Below are positions 23,718-29,539 of a stretch of 29,539 nt of DNA, in pieces. Positions within the stretch are counted from its first letter, which is position 1. Each line of letters opens with the position of its first letter. The stretch covers positions 1-29,539 of the forward strand of contig NZ_JOFZ01000018.1 in NCBI RefSeq assembly GCF_000721265.1, read 5' to 3'. The notes beneath the pieces were generated by a model, which was not told the DNA's origin, ran no database searches, and saw only the letters and a program-made list of their open reading frames with translations. Made by a program: the position numbers and the translations under genes. Source of the DNA: Streptomyces sp. NRRL F-5126 (GTDB taxonomy: Bacteria > Actinomycetota > Actinomycetes > Streptomycetales > Streptomycetaceae).

Positions 23718-23766
23718 GCAGCCTCTCGTGTGGTCGACCGCGCCGATTCGGGCAGGGGACACGTTG

Positions 23767-23791
23767 GTTCGGGCATGCGTCATGCCCGAAC
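23767..23791. repeat. 11-bp palindrome at the end of the phased array
   Basis: GTTCGGGCATG (23767-23777) and CATGCCCGAAC (23781-23791) are perfect arms around a 3-nt centre (CGT). The arms contain a forward and an inverted TTCGGGCA box, giving the strongest dimer-type site of the array. Confidence 0.7.
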
Positions 23792-24323
23792 GACCCCTGA
23801 GGCCGCCTGTTCGAGCAGCCCTCGCGGCCCCACTCCGGGCCCGGCAGCGAAGGTCCCGAGAAACCTGCTCGCACGCCCATGCGCGCAGCGAGCCGTGCCC
23901 GTTGTCCGTTCGCAGAGCGGTTCCCTCCGCCGGCCGGAGAGCCCCCGGCCGCGACCGTCCGCGGGGCCCGGCCACCATCAGTGCCCCCACTCGGTTCAGC
24001 ACGCCTCGCCCAGCCGCCCGGTCCCGGCCCGGCTGCCCGCATGCTGCGTCCCCCGTCCCCGTCCCCCTGTCCCCGTCCCCCGTCCGTCCGGCCGGCGCGT
24101 CCGGGGGCGGCCCATCGCGGCCCGGCCCCCGCAACCTCGCCCACAACCCGTCCTCGGCCGCGGCTGCCGCCCACGTCCACCGTCGACCGCTCCCCGTCGC
24201 ACCGCCCGTCCCGGCCAGGCGACCGCTCCGCCGCCCGACCGACCAGGCACACCACCGGCCCGACGCCCCCGAAGCCTCGCCCTGACGTCCCGACGTCCCG
24301 ACGCACAAGGAAGAATTCCCGCC

Positions 24324-25505
24324 ATGGACCGCCTCTCCAGCCCCGTGCGCCCCTACGCCTGGGGTTCCACGACCGCCATCCCCGAACTGCTCGGCACCGA
24401 GCCAACCGGTGAACCCCAGGCCGAGGTCTGGATGGGCGCCCACCCGGGCGACCCCTCCCGGGTGACCCGCACCGCGCCGGACGGCACGCCGCGTGAGCAG
24501 TCACTCGCGGACGTCATCGCCGCCGACCCGGAGCACGAACTCGGCGCCGCCGCCGTCGCGAAGTTCGGCCCGCGCCTGCCCTTCCTCCTCAAGCTCCTCG
24601 CGGCAGGGTCCCCGCTCTCCCTCCAGGTCCACCCCGACCTCGCACAGGCCAGGGAGGGCTTCGCGGACGAAGAGCGCAGGGGCGTGCCCCTCGGCGCACC
24701 CGAGCGCAACTACAAGGACGCCAACCACAAGCCGGAACTGATCTGCGCGCTCACGCCCTTCGAGGGCCTGTGCGGCTTCCGTCCGGTCGCCGACGCCGCC
24801 GCCACGCTCGAAGCCCTCGACGTCGACTCGCTCAAGCCCTACGTGGACCTGCTGCGCGCCCGTCCCGAGGAAGCCGCGCTGCGCGAGGTCCTCACCGCCG
24901 TGCTGACGGGCGACCCGGCCGCGACCGCCGCCACCGTCACGGCTGCCGCCGAGGCCGCGCAGCGCCTCGGCGGCCCGTACGCGACGTACGCGTCCATCGC
25001 CCGCCACTACCCGGGCGACCCCGGCGTCATCGCCGCCATGCTGCTCAACTCCGTGACGCTCCGGCCGGGCGAGGCGATGTTCCTCGCGGCCGGCGTCCCG
25101 CACGCCTACCTCAGCGGGCTCGGCGTCGAGATCATGGCCAACTCCGACAACGTCCTGCGCTGCGGCCTGACACCGAAACACATCGACGTGCCCGAGCTGC
25201 TGCGCATCGTTCGCTTCGAGGCAGCCGACCCCGGAGTGCTGCGGCCCGCGCCCGACGCGGAGGGCGCCGAGGTGTACGCCACCGGGATCGACGAATTCCG
25301 CCTCTCCCGGTACGTGCTCGCGCCCGGCGGCGCATCCCGCGACCTGACGGCACCCTCCGCCCCGCAGATCCTGCTCTGCACGTCCGGCACATCGCAGGCG
25401 AACGACCTCGAACTCAGGCCCGGCGACGCGGTGTTCGTCAGGGCGGGCGAAAAGACCGAACTGTCCGGGGAGGGAACGGTCTTCCGGGCGACGGTGGTGG
25501 TCTGA
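24324..25505 (+). CDS. manA: Mannose-6-phosphate isomerase, class I (ManA)
   Basis: 393 residues. It interconverts fructose-6-phosphate and mannose-6-phosphate, the entry step to GDP-mannose, in the cytoplasm. Type I zinc site residues are visible: Gln101 and His103 in SLQVHPD (99-105), Glu138 in NHKPEL (134-139), and His260 in AAGVPHAYLSG (255-265). Arg279 in NVLRCGLTPKHID is the catalytic arginine region. N-terminal PVRPYAWGS (7-15) is the usual first motif. The ATG has AAGGAAG 10 nt upstream. It is separated from the SIS gene by 767 nt containing a phased repeat array, so it probably has its own promoter and control. The cation-efflux gene follows at 25618. Confidence 0.96.
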   Translation: MDRLSSPVRPYAWGSTTAIPELLGTEPTGEPQAEVWMGAHPGDPSRVTRTAPDGTPREQSLADVIAADPEHELGAAAVAKFGPRLPFLLKLLAAGSPLSLQVHPDLAQAREGFADEERRGVPLGAPERNYKDANHKPELICALTPFEGLCGFRPVADAAATLEALDVDSLKPYVDLLRARPEEAALREVLTAVLTGDPAATAATVTAAAEAAQRLGGPYATYASIARHYPGDPGVIAAMLLNSVTLRPGEAMFLAAGVPHAYLSGLGVEIMANSDNVLRCGLTPKHIDVPELLRIVRFEAADPGVLRPAPDAEGAEVYATGIDEFRLSRYVLAPGGASRDLTAPSAPQILLCTSGTSQANDLELRPGDAVFVRAGEKTELSGEGTVFRATVVV

Positions 25506-25617
25506 GCCCGGCGTCCCGCGCGCGGCTGCAACAATGACCGGCTGTGCGACGTGTACGGCGTACGGGAACGCAGGAACGACGACACCACCCCCGCGACGAA
25601 GGGACACCGCGCAACCC

Positions 25618-26598
25618 ATGAGCGCGCAAGGCGGAACCAAGGCGATCGTGGCGGCGCTCAGCGCCAACCTCTCGATCGCGGCAGCCAAGTTCGTGGCGTT
25701 CCTCTTCAGCGGATCGTCCTCGATGCTCGCCGAGGCCGTCCACTCGGTCGCCGACTCGGGCAACCAGTGCCTGCTGCTCCTCGGAGGCAAGCGCGCGAAG
25801 CGTGCGGCCGACGAGGAGCATCCGTTCGGCTACGGGCGCGAGCGCTACATCTACGGCTTCCTCGTGTCCATCGTGCTGTTCTCGGTCGGCGGTATGTTCG
25901 CGCTGTACGAGGGCTACGAGAAGGTCAAGGACCCCCACCCGATCGACGACTGGTACTGGCCCGTCGGCGTGCTCGTCTTCTCGGCCATCGCCGAGGGCTT
26001 CTCCTTCCGGACCGCGATGAAGGAGTCGAACGTCACGCGCGGGTCGCTGTCCTGGATGGAGTTCATCCGCCGCGCGAAGGCGCCCGAACTGCCCGTCGTC
26101 CTGCTGGAGGACTTCGGCGCGCTGATCGGCCTCGCACTCGCCCTTGCCGGTGTCGGCCTCGCGCTCGGCACCCACAACGGTGTCTGGGACGGCGCCGGCA
26201 CGCTGTGCATCGGCACTCTGCTCATCCTGATCGCGCTCGTACTCGCCGTGGAGACCAAGTCGCTGCTGCTGGGCGAGTCCGCGAGCACCGAGCAGGTACG
26301 CAGGATCCGCGAGGCGGCGGTCGACGGGGACGCCGTGACGCGCGTCATCCACATGCGCACCCAGCACCTCGGCCCCGAGGAACTGCTCGTCGCGGCGAAG
26401 ATCGCCGTACGGCACGACGACACGGCGGCGGAGGTCGCGGCCGCCATCGACGCGGCCGAGTCGCGGATCCGGGAGGCCGTGCCCATCGCCCGCGTCATCT
26501 ACCTGGAGCCCGACGTCTACAGCGAGGCGGCGGCCGCCGCCGGCGCCGACCCCGCGGCCACACCGGGCGGCCCGGGCCCCGCCCCCCAGGAGCACTGA
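25618..26598 (+). CDS. Cation diffusion facilitator (CDF) family metal efflux transporter
   Basis: 326 residues from the ATG at 25618 (GAAGGGA 13 nt upstream, rather far); a 28-codon upstream extension is Thr/Pro/Arg-rich and rejected. CDF proteins exchange Zn2+, Fe2+ or other divalent ions for protons at the membrane. Six transmembrane segments fit 10-210. Metal-site residues: AEAVHSVADSGNQ (38-50) with His42 and Asp46 in TM2, and LLEDFGALIG (162-171) with Asp165 in TM5. The cytoplasmic C-terminal domain (about 222-305, VTRVIHMRTQHLGPEELLVAAKI) has the ferredoxin-like fold of the family, then a short Ala/Pro tail. No His-rich loop is seen, so the metal cannot be predicted. Confidence 0.9.
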   Translation: MSAQGGTKAIVAALSANLSIAAAKFVAFLFSGSSSMLAEAVHSVADSGNQCLLLLGGKRAKRAADEEHPFGYGRERYIYGFLVSIVLFSVGGMFALYEGYEKVKDPHPIDDWYWPVGVLVFSAIAEGFSFRTAMKESNVTRGSLSWMEFIRRAKAPELPVVLLEDFGALIGLALALAGVGLALGTHNGVWDGAGTLCIGTLLILIALVLAVETKSLLLGESASTEQVRRIREAAVDGDAVTRVIHMRTQHLGPEELLVAAKIAVRHDDTAAEVAAAIDAAESRIREAVPIARVIYLEPDVYSEAAAAAGADPAATPGGPGPAPQEH

Positions 26599-26859
26599 CC
26601 CACCAGGGCCCCTCCGCCTGCCCGTCCCGGAACGGCGGGCCCTTCCCGGTCCGCTGTGTCCCGGCGGCGCGACCGGTGTAGATTCGGGGGAGCCAGACGT
26701 CGCTGCTGATGGCGGTCGGGCGGCCCGCCCCGCGCGGACCGGCCGAGGGAGAGAGGGGCCCGACGGACTGTGCCGCGTAGGCTCGGGCATCCGTATGTCC
26801 GGTGCCAACAGAGCCAGCCGAACGAACCCACCCTCGACCCATACGAGGAGCAGCTCGAA
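26599..26859 (+). promoter_or_regulatory. Intergenic region and structured 5' leader of ahcY
   Basis: 261 nt. CCCGT...ACGGcGGG (about 26618-26640) is a terminator-like stem after the CDF gene. TAGATT (26679-26684) fits a -10 element, which would give a leader of about 170 nt, and TAGGCT (26778-26783) is a second candidate. The leader is GC-rich with CCGAG (26743-26747) able to pair with CTCGG (26782-26786). I compared it by eye with the SAH and SAM-IV riboswitches and do not find their conserved cores. Confidence 0.4.
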
Positions 26860-28317
26860 ATGACGACTGTCGCCAACCGACAGGACTTCAAGGTCGCCGA
26901 CCTCTCGCTCGCCGAGTTCGGCCGCAAGGAGATCACCCTCGCCGAGCACGAGATGCCCGGCCTGATGGCGATCCGCGCCGAGTACGCCGCGGCGAAGCCC
27001 CTGGCCGGCGCCCGCATCACCGGCTCCCTGCACATGACGGTGCAGACCGCTGTGCTGATCGAGACGCTGGTCGCGCTCGGCGCCGATGTCCGCTGGGCGT
27101 CCTGCAACATCTTCTCGACTCAGGATCATGCGGCCGCGGCCATTGCCGTGGGTCCGGACGGGACGCCGGACAACCCCAAGGGCATCCCCGTCTTCGCCTG
27201 GAAGGGCGAGAGCCTCGCCGAGTACTGGTGGTGCACGGAGCAGGCCCTGACCTGGCCCAACTCGCCCACGGGCGGTCCGAACATGATCCTGGACGACGGC
27301 GGTGACGCCACCCTCCTCGTCCACAAGGGCGTCGAGTTCGAGAAGGCGGGCAAGGCTCCCGGCCCGGAGACCGCCGACAGTGAGGAGTTCCGCGAGATCC
27401 TCACCCTGCTGAACCGCACGCTCGGTGAGAACCCGCAGAAGTGGACGAAGCTGGCCTCCGAGATCCGCGGCGTGACCGAGGAGACCACGACGGGTGTGCA
27501 CCGCCTGTACGAGATGCAGCGCGACGGCCTGCTCCTCTTCCCGGCGATCAACGTCAACGACGCGGTCACGAAGTCGAAGTTCGACAACAAGTACGGCTGC
27601 CGCCACTCCCTCGTGGACGGCATCAACCGGGCCACCGATGTCCTGATCGGCGGCAAGGTCGCCGTGGTCTGCGGCTACGGCGACGTCGGCAAGGGCTGCG
27701 CGGAGTCGCTGCGCGGCCAGGGTGCCCGTGTCATCGTCACGGAGATCGACCCGATCTGCGCGCTGCAGGCGGCGATGGACGGCTTCCAGGTTGCGACGCT
27801 GGACGACGTCGTCGGGTTCGCGGACATCTTCGTGACGACGACGGGCAACAAGGACATCATCATGGCCGCGGACATGGCCAAGATGAAGCACCAGGCCATC
27901 GTCGGCAACATCGGTCACTTCGACAACGAGATCGACATGGCCGGCCTCGCGAAGATCGACGGGATCGTCAAGTCCGAGGTCAAGCCGCAGGTGCACACCT
28001 GGACGTTCCCCGACGGCAAGACGATCATCGTCCTGTCCGAGGGCCGCCTGCTGAACCTGGGCAACGCGACCGGCCACCCGTCGTTCGTGATGTCCAACTC
28101 GTTCTCCGACCAGACGCTGGCCCAGATCGAGCTGTTCACCAAGCCGGAGGAGTACCCGGTCAACGTCTACGTGCTCCCCAAGCACCTGGACGAGAAGGTC
28201 GCCCGTCTCCACCTCGACGCGCTCGGCGTCAAGCTCACGACGCTCCGCCCCGAGCAGGCCTCCTACATCGGCGTCGACGTGGCCGGCCCCTACAAGCCGG
28301 ACCACTACCGCTACTGA
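26860..28317 (+). CDS. ahcY: S-adenosylhomocysteinase (SAH hydrolase)
   Basis: 485 residues. It hydrolyses S-adenosylhomocysteine to adenosine and homocysteine with tightly bound NAD+, removing the product inhibitor of SAM-dependent methylation. Family motifs: [15 protein letters not shown] (56-70), [11 protein letters not shown] (86-96), the substrate-proton residues in [18 protein letters not shown] (233-250), the Rossmann NAD motif [12 protein letters not shown] (270-281), [12 protein letters not shown], and the C-terminal KPDHYRY whose Lys and Tyr reach the NAD of the partner subunit. The about 40-residue insert near 150-195 is usual for the bacterial long form. The ATG at 26860 has GAGGAG at 9 nt; upstream in-frame starts are in the leader. 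A strong hairpin follows. Confidence 0.98.
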   Translation: MTTVANRQDFKVADLSLAEFGRKEITLAEHEMPGLMAIRAEYAAAKPLAGARITGSLHMTVQTAVLIETLVALGADVRWASCNIFSTQDHAAAAIAVGPDGTPDNPKGIPVFAWKGESLAEYWWCTEQALTWPNSPTGGPNMILDDGGDATLLVHKGVEFEKAGKAPGPETADSEEFREILTLLNRTLGENPQKWTKLASEIRGVTEETTTGVHRLYEMQRDGLLLFPAINVNDAVTKSKFDNKYGCRHSLVDGINRATDVLIGGKVAVVCGYGDVGKGCAESLRGQGARVIVTEIDPICALQAAMDGFQVATLDDVVGFADIFVTTTGNKDIIMAADMAKMKHQAIVGNIGHFDNEIDMAGLAKIDGIVKSEVKPQVHTWTFPDGKTIIVLSEGRLLNLGNATGHPSFVMSNSFSDQTLAQIELFTKPEEYPVNVYVLPKHLDEKVARLHLDALGVKLTTLRPEQASYIGVDVAGPYKPDHYRY

Positions 28318-28324
28318 TCCGCGC

Positions 28325-28363
28325 CGGTCCCGGCCGCCAAAGCAACACCGGCGGCCGGGACCG
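28325..28363 (+). terminator. Strong hairpin downstream of ahcY
   Basis: CGGTCCCGGCCGCC (28325-28338) and its exact complement (28350-28363) form a 14-bp stem around an 11-nt A-rich loop, starting 7 nt after the ahcY stop. No T-run follows, as is common in Streptomyces terminators. Confidence 0.75.
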
Positions 28364-28434
28364 CCCGCGTCAGCCCAGCAGGCCGCCCCACCCCCGGGGC
28401 GCCGCAGGACCGCACGAAGGCCCCGAACGATCCC

Positions 28435-29085
28435 ATGCCCCGCGGCCGTTACTCGCTCCACGATCCCCACGACCACACCCCCGTTCTGCTGGAACACTTC
28501 CACTGCGCGCCGGGCCCGTCGGGATGGCGCTACGTGTCCGAGACAACGACGCCGGCCGGCACCCACGCCGGCTCCGTCGACCTGGCCATCGACGAGCACG
28601 GGCGCCCCATCCGCCTCGAACTCCACGCCGGCCCCTGGCAGATCCGCGGCGCCGCCCTCGACGGCGTCACCTGGGTCCGCACCGACTCCACCGGCACACA
28701 CGCCACAGAGGGCAACGTCGACGCCCACGCCTTCGGTGGCGTATCCCCGGCCTTCCTCGTCGCCACAGCACGGCTGCTGCGGCTCACCCCCGATTCCCCC
28801 GCGAAGCGGGTACGCCTCGTCACCTTCACGGACCCGGTACTCGCGCCGCGCACCGTCGACCAGTCCTGGGCCCTGGTGAAGAGTGAAGCGCACGCCACTG
28901 ACAACGGCCCCCTGATCGTGCACGAATACCTGGTCAACGCCCTGGACACGGGGGAGCAGCAGACGGTGCACCTGGCCGGCGACGTGGTCGTCGCGGCCCC
29001 CGGCATCGAACTGGAGGACCTGGCGGAGCCGCCCTCGTCCTTCCGGTCGGGGCCTGGTGTGCAGCTGCCGCCCGAGGCCTGTTAG
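28435..29085 (+). CDS. Conserved-looking hypothetical protein of unknown function
   Basis: 216 residues with strong G/C third-position bias, so it is almost certainly real. I do not recognise a family. No signal peptide, membrane helix or cysteine pattern is visible (Cys24 and the terminal Cys216 only). The sequence alternates short charged turns and beta-strand-like stretches (SVDLAIDEHGRPIRLELHAG, then VRLVTFTDPVLAP, then LIVHEYLVNALDTG), suggesting a soluble beta-rich fold; a remote likeness to the glycolipid-binding fold is only an impression. Histidines are frequent near the N-terminus (HDPHDHTPVLLEHFH, 9-23) and could bind metal. The ATG has only a distant GAAGG. It is the last gene before the rRNA promoter region. 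Confidence 0.8.
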   Translation: MPRGRYSLHDPHDHTPVLLEHFHCAPGPSGWRYVSETTTPAGTHAGSVDLAIDEHGRPIRLELHAGPWQIRGAALDGVTWVRTDSTGTHATEGNVDAHAFGGVSPAFLVATARLLRLTPDSPAKRVRLVTFTDPVLAPRTVDQSWALVKSEAHATDNGPLIVHEYLVNALDTGEQQTVHLAGDVVVAAPGIELEDLAEPPSSFRSGPGVQLPPEAC

Positions 29086-29110
29086 GCTCACCAGCACCCC
29101 AGGAAAACTG

Positions 29111-29139
29111 TTGACGCAGTTGGAACGGGTCAGTAGATT
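29111..29139 (+). promoter_or_regulatory. First rRNA operon promoter
   Basis: TTGACG (29111-29116), 17-bp spacer, TAGATT (29134-29139): a near-consensus housekeeping promoter and the best in the window. It begins the tandem promoter block upstream of the rRNA leader. Confidence 0.8.
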
Positions 29140-29160
29140 CGGGTAGTTGCCCGGGATCGT

Positions 29161-29190
29161 TTGGACATCCCGTGCGGTGCACGTTAACCT
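29161..29190 (+). promoter_or_regulatory. Second rRNA operon promoter
   Basis: TTGGAC (29161-29166), 18-bp spacer, TAACCT (29185-29190). It fits the actinomycete TTGNNN/TANNNT form and lies 50 bp after the first promoter. Confidence 0.65.
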
Positions 29191-29286
29191 CTACGAGGCT
29201 CTGGGCCGGAATGTGATTCCGGTGGGCCGATCGGATCCGTAACTCGGTACGACTGAAATCAAGCTGAGAAATCAGCCGGTACAGCC

Positions 29287-29305
29287 GTCTGCTAGGATCT
29301 GGAAA
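29287..29305 (+). promoter_or_regulatory. Third rRNA promoter module (extended -10 type)
   Basis: GTCTGCTAGGATCTGGAAA carries the -10-like TAGGAT (29293-29298). The same module recurs at 29379-29397, indicating duplicated promoters. No TTGNNN -35 is apparent, as is known for some Streptomyces rrn promoters. Confidence 0.55.
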
Positions 29306-29378
29306 AGCGGAAAGAATCAAGACGCAAGTCAAATTCTCGAAGCAATCCCTTTCTGACGGGGAATCGGACGGAAACAGC

Positions 29379-29397
29379 GTCTGGTAGGGTTCAGAAA
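29379..29397 (+). promoter_or_regulatory. Fourth rRNA promoter module, nearest the rRNA
   Basis: GTCTGGTAGGGTTCAGAAA carries TAGGGT (29385-29390) and repeats the 29287 module. The following purine-rich leader (CCGAAGGGAAAGCGCCCGGA) is typical of Streptomyces pre-16S leaders. Confidence 0.6.
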
Positions 29398-29438
29398 CGT
29401 AAGGCCGAAGGGAAAGCGCCCGGAGGGAGCCTGGAAGG

Positions 29439-29453
29439 GCTTCCGAAGGAAGC
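29439..29453 (+). promoter_or_regulatory. boxB-like hairpin of the rRNA leader
   Basis: GCTTCC-gaa-GGAAGC is a 6-bp hairpin directly before the boxA-like element, in the place of a boxB. Role in antitermination or processing is inferred from position. Confidence 0.5.
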
Positions 29454-29456
29454 GTC

Positions 29457-29472
29457 CGTTCCTTGAGAACTC
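29457..29472 (+). promoter_or_regulatory. boxA-like antitermination element of the rRNA leader
   Basis: GTTCCTTGAGAACTC resembles the boxA element of actinobacterial rrn leaders, and is followed by CAACAGCGTGCTAAAAGTC and GATATGTTGATACCCCGG, segments that I recognise from Streptomyces pre-16S leaders. The mature 16S gene should start a short distance beyond the window edge. Confidence 0.75.
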
Positions 29473-29539
29473 AACAGCGTGCTAAAAGTCAACGCCAGAT
29501 ATGTTGATACCCCGGTCTGCCGGATGTGATGTCCGGTGG

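Larger units (their letters stand above)
23663..23817 (+). repeat. 21-bp phased array of TTCGGGCA elements
   Basis: TTCGGGCA or close variants start at 23663 (exact), 23684 (TCCGGGCA), 23705 (ATCGGGCG), 23747 (exact), 23768 (exact) and 23810 (TTCGAGCA). All spacings are exact multiples of 21 bp, two turns of B-DNA. The phased positions 23726 and 23789 are degenerate; near the second, an opposite-strand copy TGCCCGAA lies at 23783-23790. A weaker GCGGGGCA sits at 23641. The remaining 13 bp of each unit are poorly conserved, so this is spaced boxes rather than a satellite. Confidence 0.75.
23557..24323. other. Long intergenic region upstream of manA
   Basis: 767 nt without a supportable gene. 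GCACCC-g-GGGTGC (23603-23615) is a small palindrome after the SIS gene. About 23641-23830 carries the 21-bp phased TTCGGGCA array and dyads described separately. A pyrimidine-rich tract of CGTCCCC-type repeats spans about 24045-24090, and two tandem GACGTCCC copies lie at 24284-24299 just before the manA ribosome site. The manA reading frame is open all the way back to about 23598, but its third positions are ordinary and Cys/Arg/Pro-rich translation argues against a longer protein. Confidence 0.6.

Noticed and set aside
23516..23776. Small minus-strand ORF with heptad-like LPExxxx repeats encoded by the 21-bp array
   Set aside because: Every frame through a 21-bp period gives heptads; codon bias is weak, no ribosome site is visible, and the ORF runs into the 3' end of the SIS gene. 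Cis-acting boxes are a simpler reading.
23641..23830. CRISPR array
   Set aside because: The conserved part is only 8 bp, the period is 21 bp, and no cas genes are present.
23598..24323. A 242-codon in-frame N-terminal extension of ManA
   Set aside because: ManA motifs begin right after the ATG at 24324, which has its own ribosome site; the extension is Cys/Arg/Pro-rich with poor third-position bias.
20845..24504. Very long open frame (over 1200 codons) on the minus strand across manB, Trm112, SIS and the manA gap
   Set aside because: It is antisense to clearly recognised genes, is Arg/Gly-rich with no domains, and such stop-free shadows are expected in DNA of this GC content.
26740..26790. 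SAH riboswitch upstream of ahcY, suggested by CCGAG...AGGCTCGG pairing
   Set aside because: The conserved GCGCTGC core and the 3' pseudoknot strand are missing; only a 5-bp stem agrees.
25438..29097. Second antisense open frame of over 1200 codons opposite the CDF, ahcY and the 28435 gene
   Set aside because: It is a mirror of the coding bias of three plus-strand genes, and shows no recognisable domain or ribosome site.
1..29539. Prophage, insertion sequence, integrated element or toxin-antitoxin module
   Set aside because: No transposase, integrase, terminal inverted repeats, tRNA attachment site or compositional break was seen; nearly all genes are core actinomycete families.

Overview
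The window looks like chromosomal core DNA from a high-GC actinomycete, most likely Streptomyces or a close relative. The evidence is about 72-75 % G+C, coding frames with almost only G/C at third positions, many GTG starts, a near-canonical 87-residue WhiB, coenzyme F420 genes, and a right edge typical of the leader before a Streptomyces 16S rRNA gene. The gene order (LCP proteins, TIGR03089, nucleotidyltransferase, F420 genes, whiB, glycosyltransferase, DUF3499, phosphomannomutase, SIS protein, manA, ahcY) matches, as I recall it, the whiB neighbourhood of S. coelicolor and the whiB2/fbiAB/manA neighbourhood of mycobacteria. I could not run a comparison.

Layout, left to right. 1-87 holds a gene end of uncertain orientation. 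195-6533 (minus strand) holds three paralogous LytR-CpsA-Psr (LCP) ligases that attach glycopolymers to the cell wall, preceded by a TIGR03089 protein. 6698-8875 (plus) holds a sugar-nucleotide pyrophosphorylase and an AlkA-like DNA glycosylase. 9301-12149 (minus) is a compact cysteine dioxygenase-fbiA-fbiB unit. 12150-13086 is a long regulatory interval, followed by whiB (plus). 13782-19507 (plus) encodes a 1365-residue membrane glycosyltransferase overlapping a secreted DUF5719 protein. 19556-19990 (minus) is a zincin-like protein lacking its HExxH motif. 20191-25505 (plus) holds DUF3499, phosphomannomutase, a Trm112-like protein, a SIS-domain protein and mannose-6-phosphate isomerase. 25618-29085 (plus) holds a cation-efflux transporter, S-adenosylhomocysteinase and an unknown protein. 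29086-29539 is a tandem-promoter rRNA leader; the rRNA itself lies outside.

How the genes fit together. manA, manB and the nucleotidyltransferase would together convert fructose-6-phosphate to a mannose nucleotide (presumably GDP-mannose). The glycosyltransferase/DUF5719 pair and the LCP ligases are plausible users, or act in the same envelope-assembly programme. whiB, a developmental Fe-S regulator, sits in the middle. F420 biosynthesis, cysteine oxidation and the SAH cycle are metabolic neighbours with no proven link.

Most genes are conserved housekeeping genes and I do not see an obvious new multi-gene system. The features most worth a second look are a 21-bp, helically phased array of TTCGGGCA-type elements in the 767-nt gap upstream of manA, a Tyr/Gly/Gln-rich repetitive tail on the glycosyltransferase, a pair of divergently placed genes that both look leaderless, and degenerate active sites in the zincin and SIS proteins.
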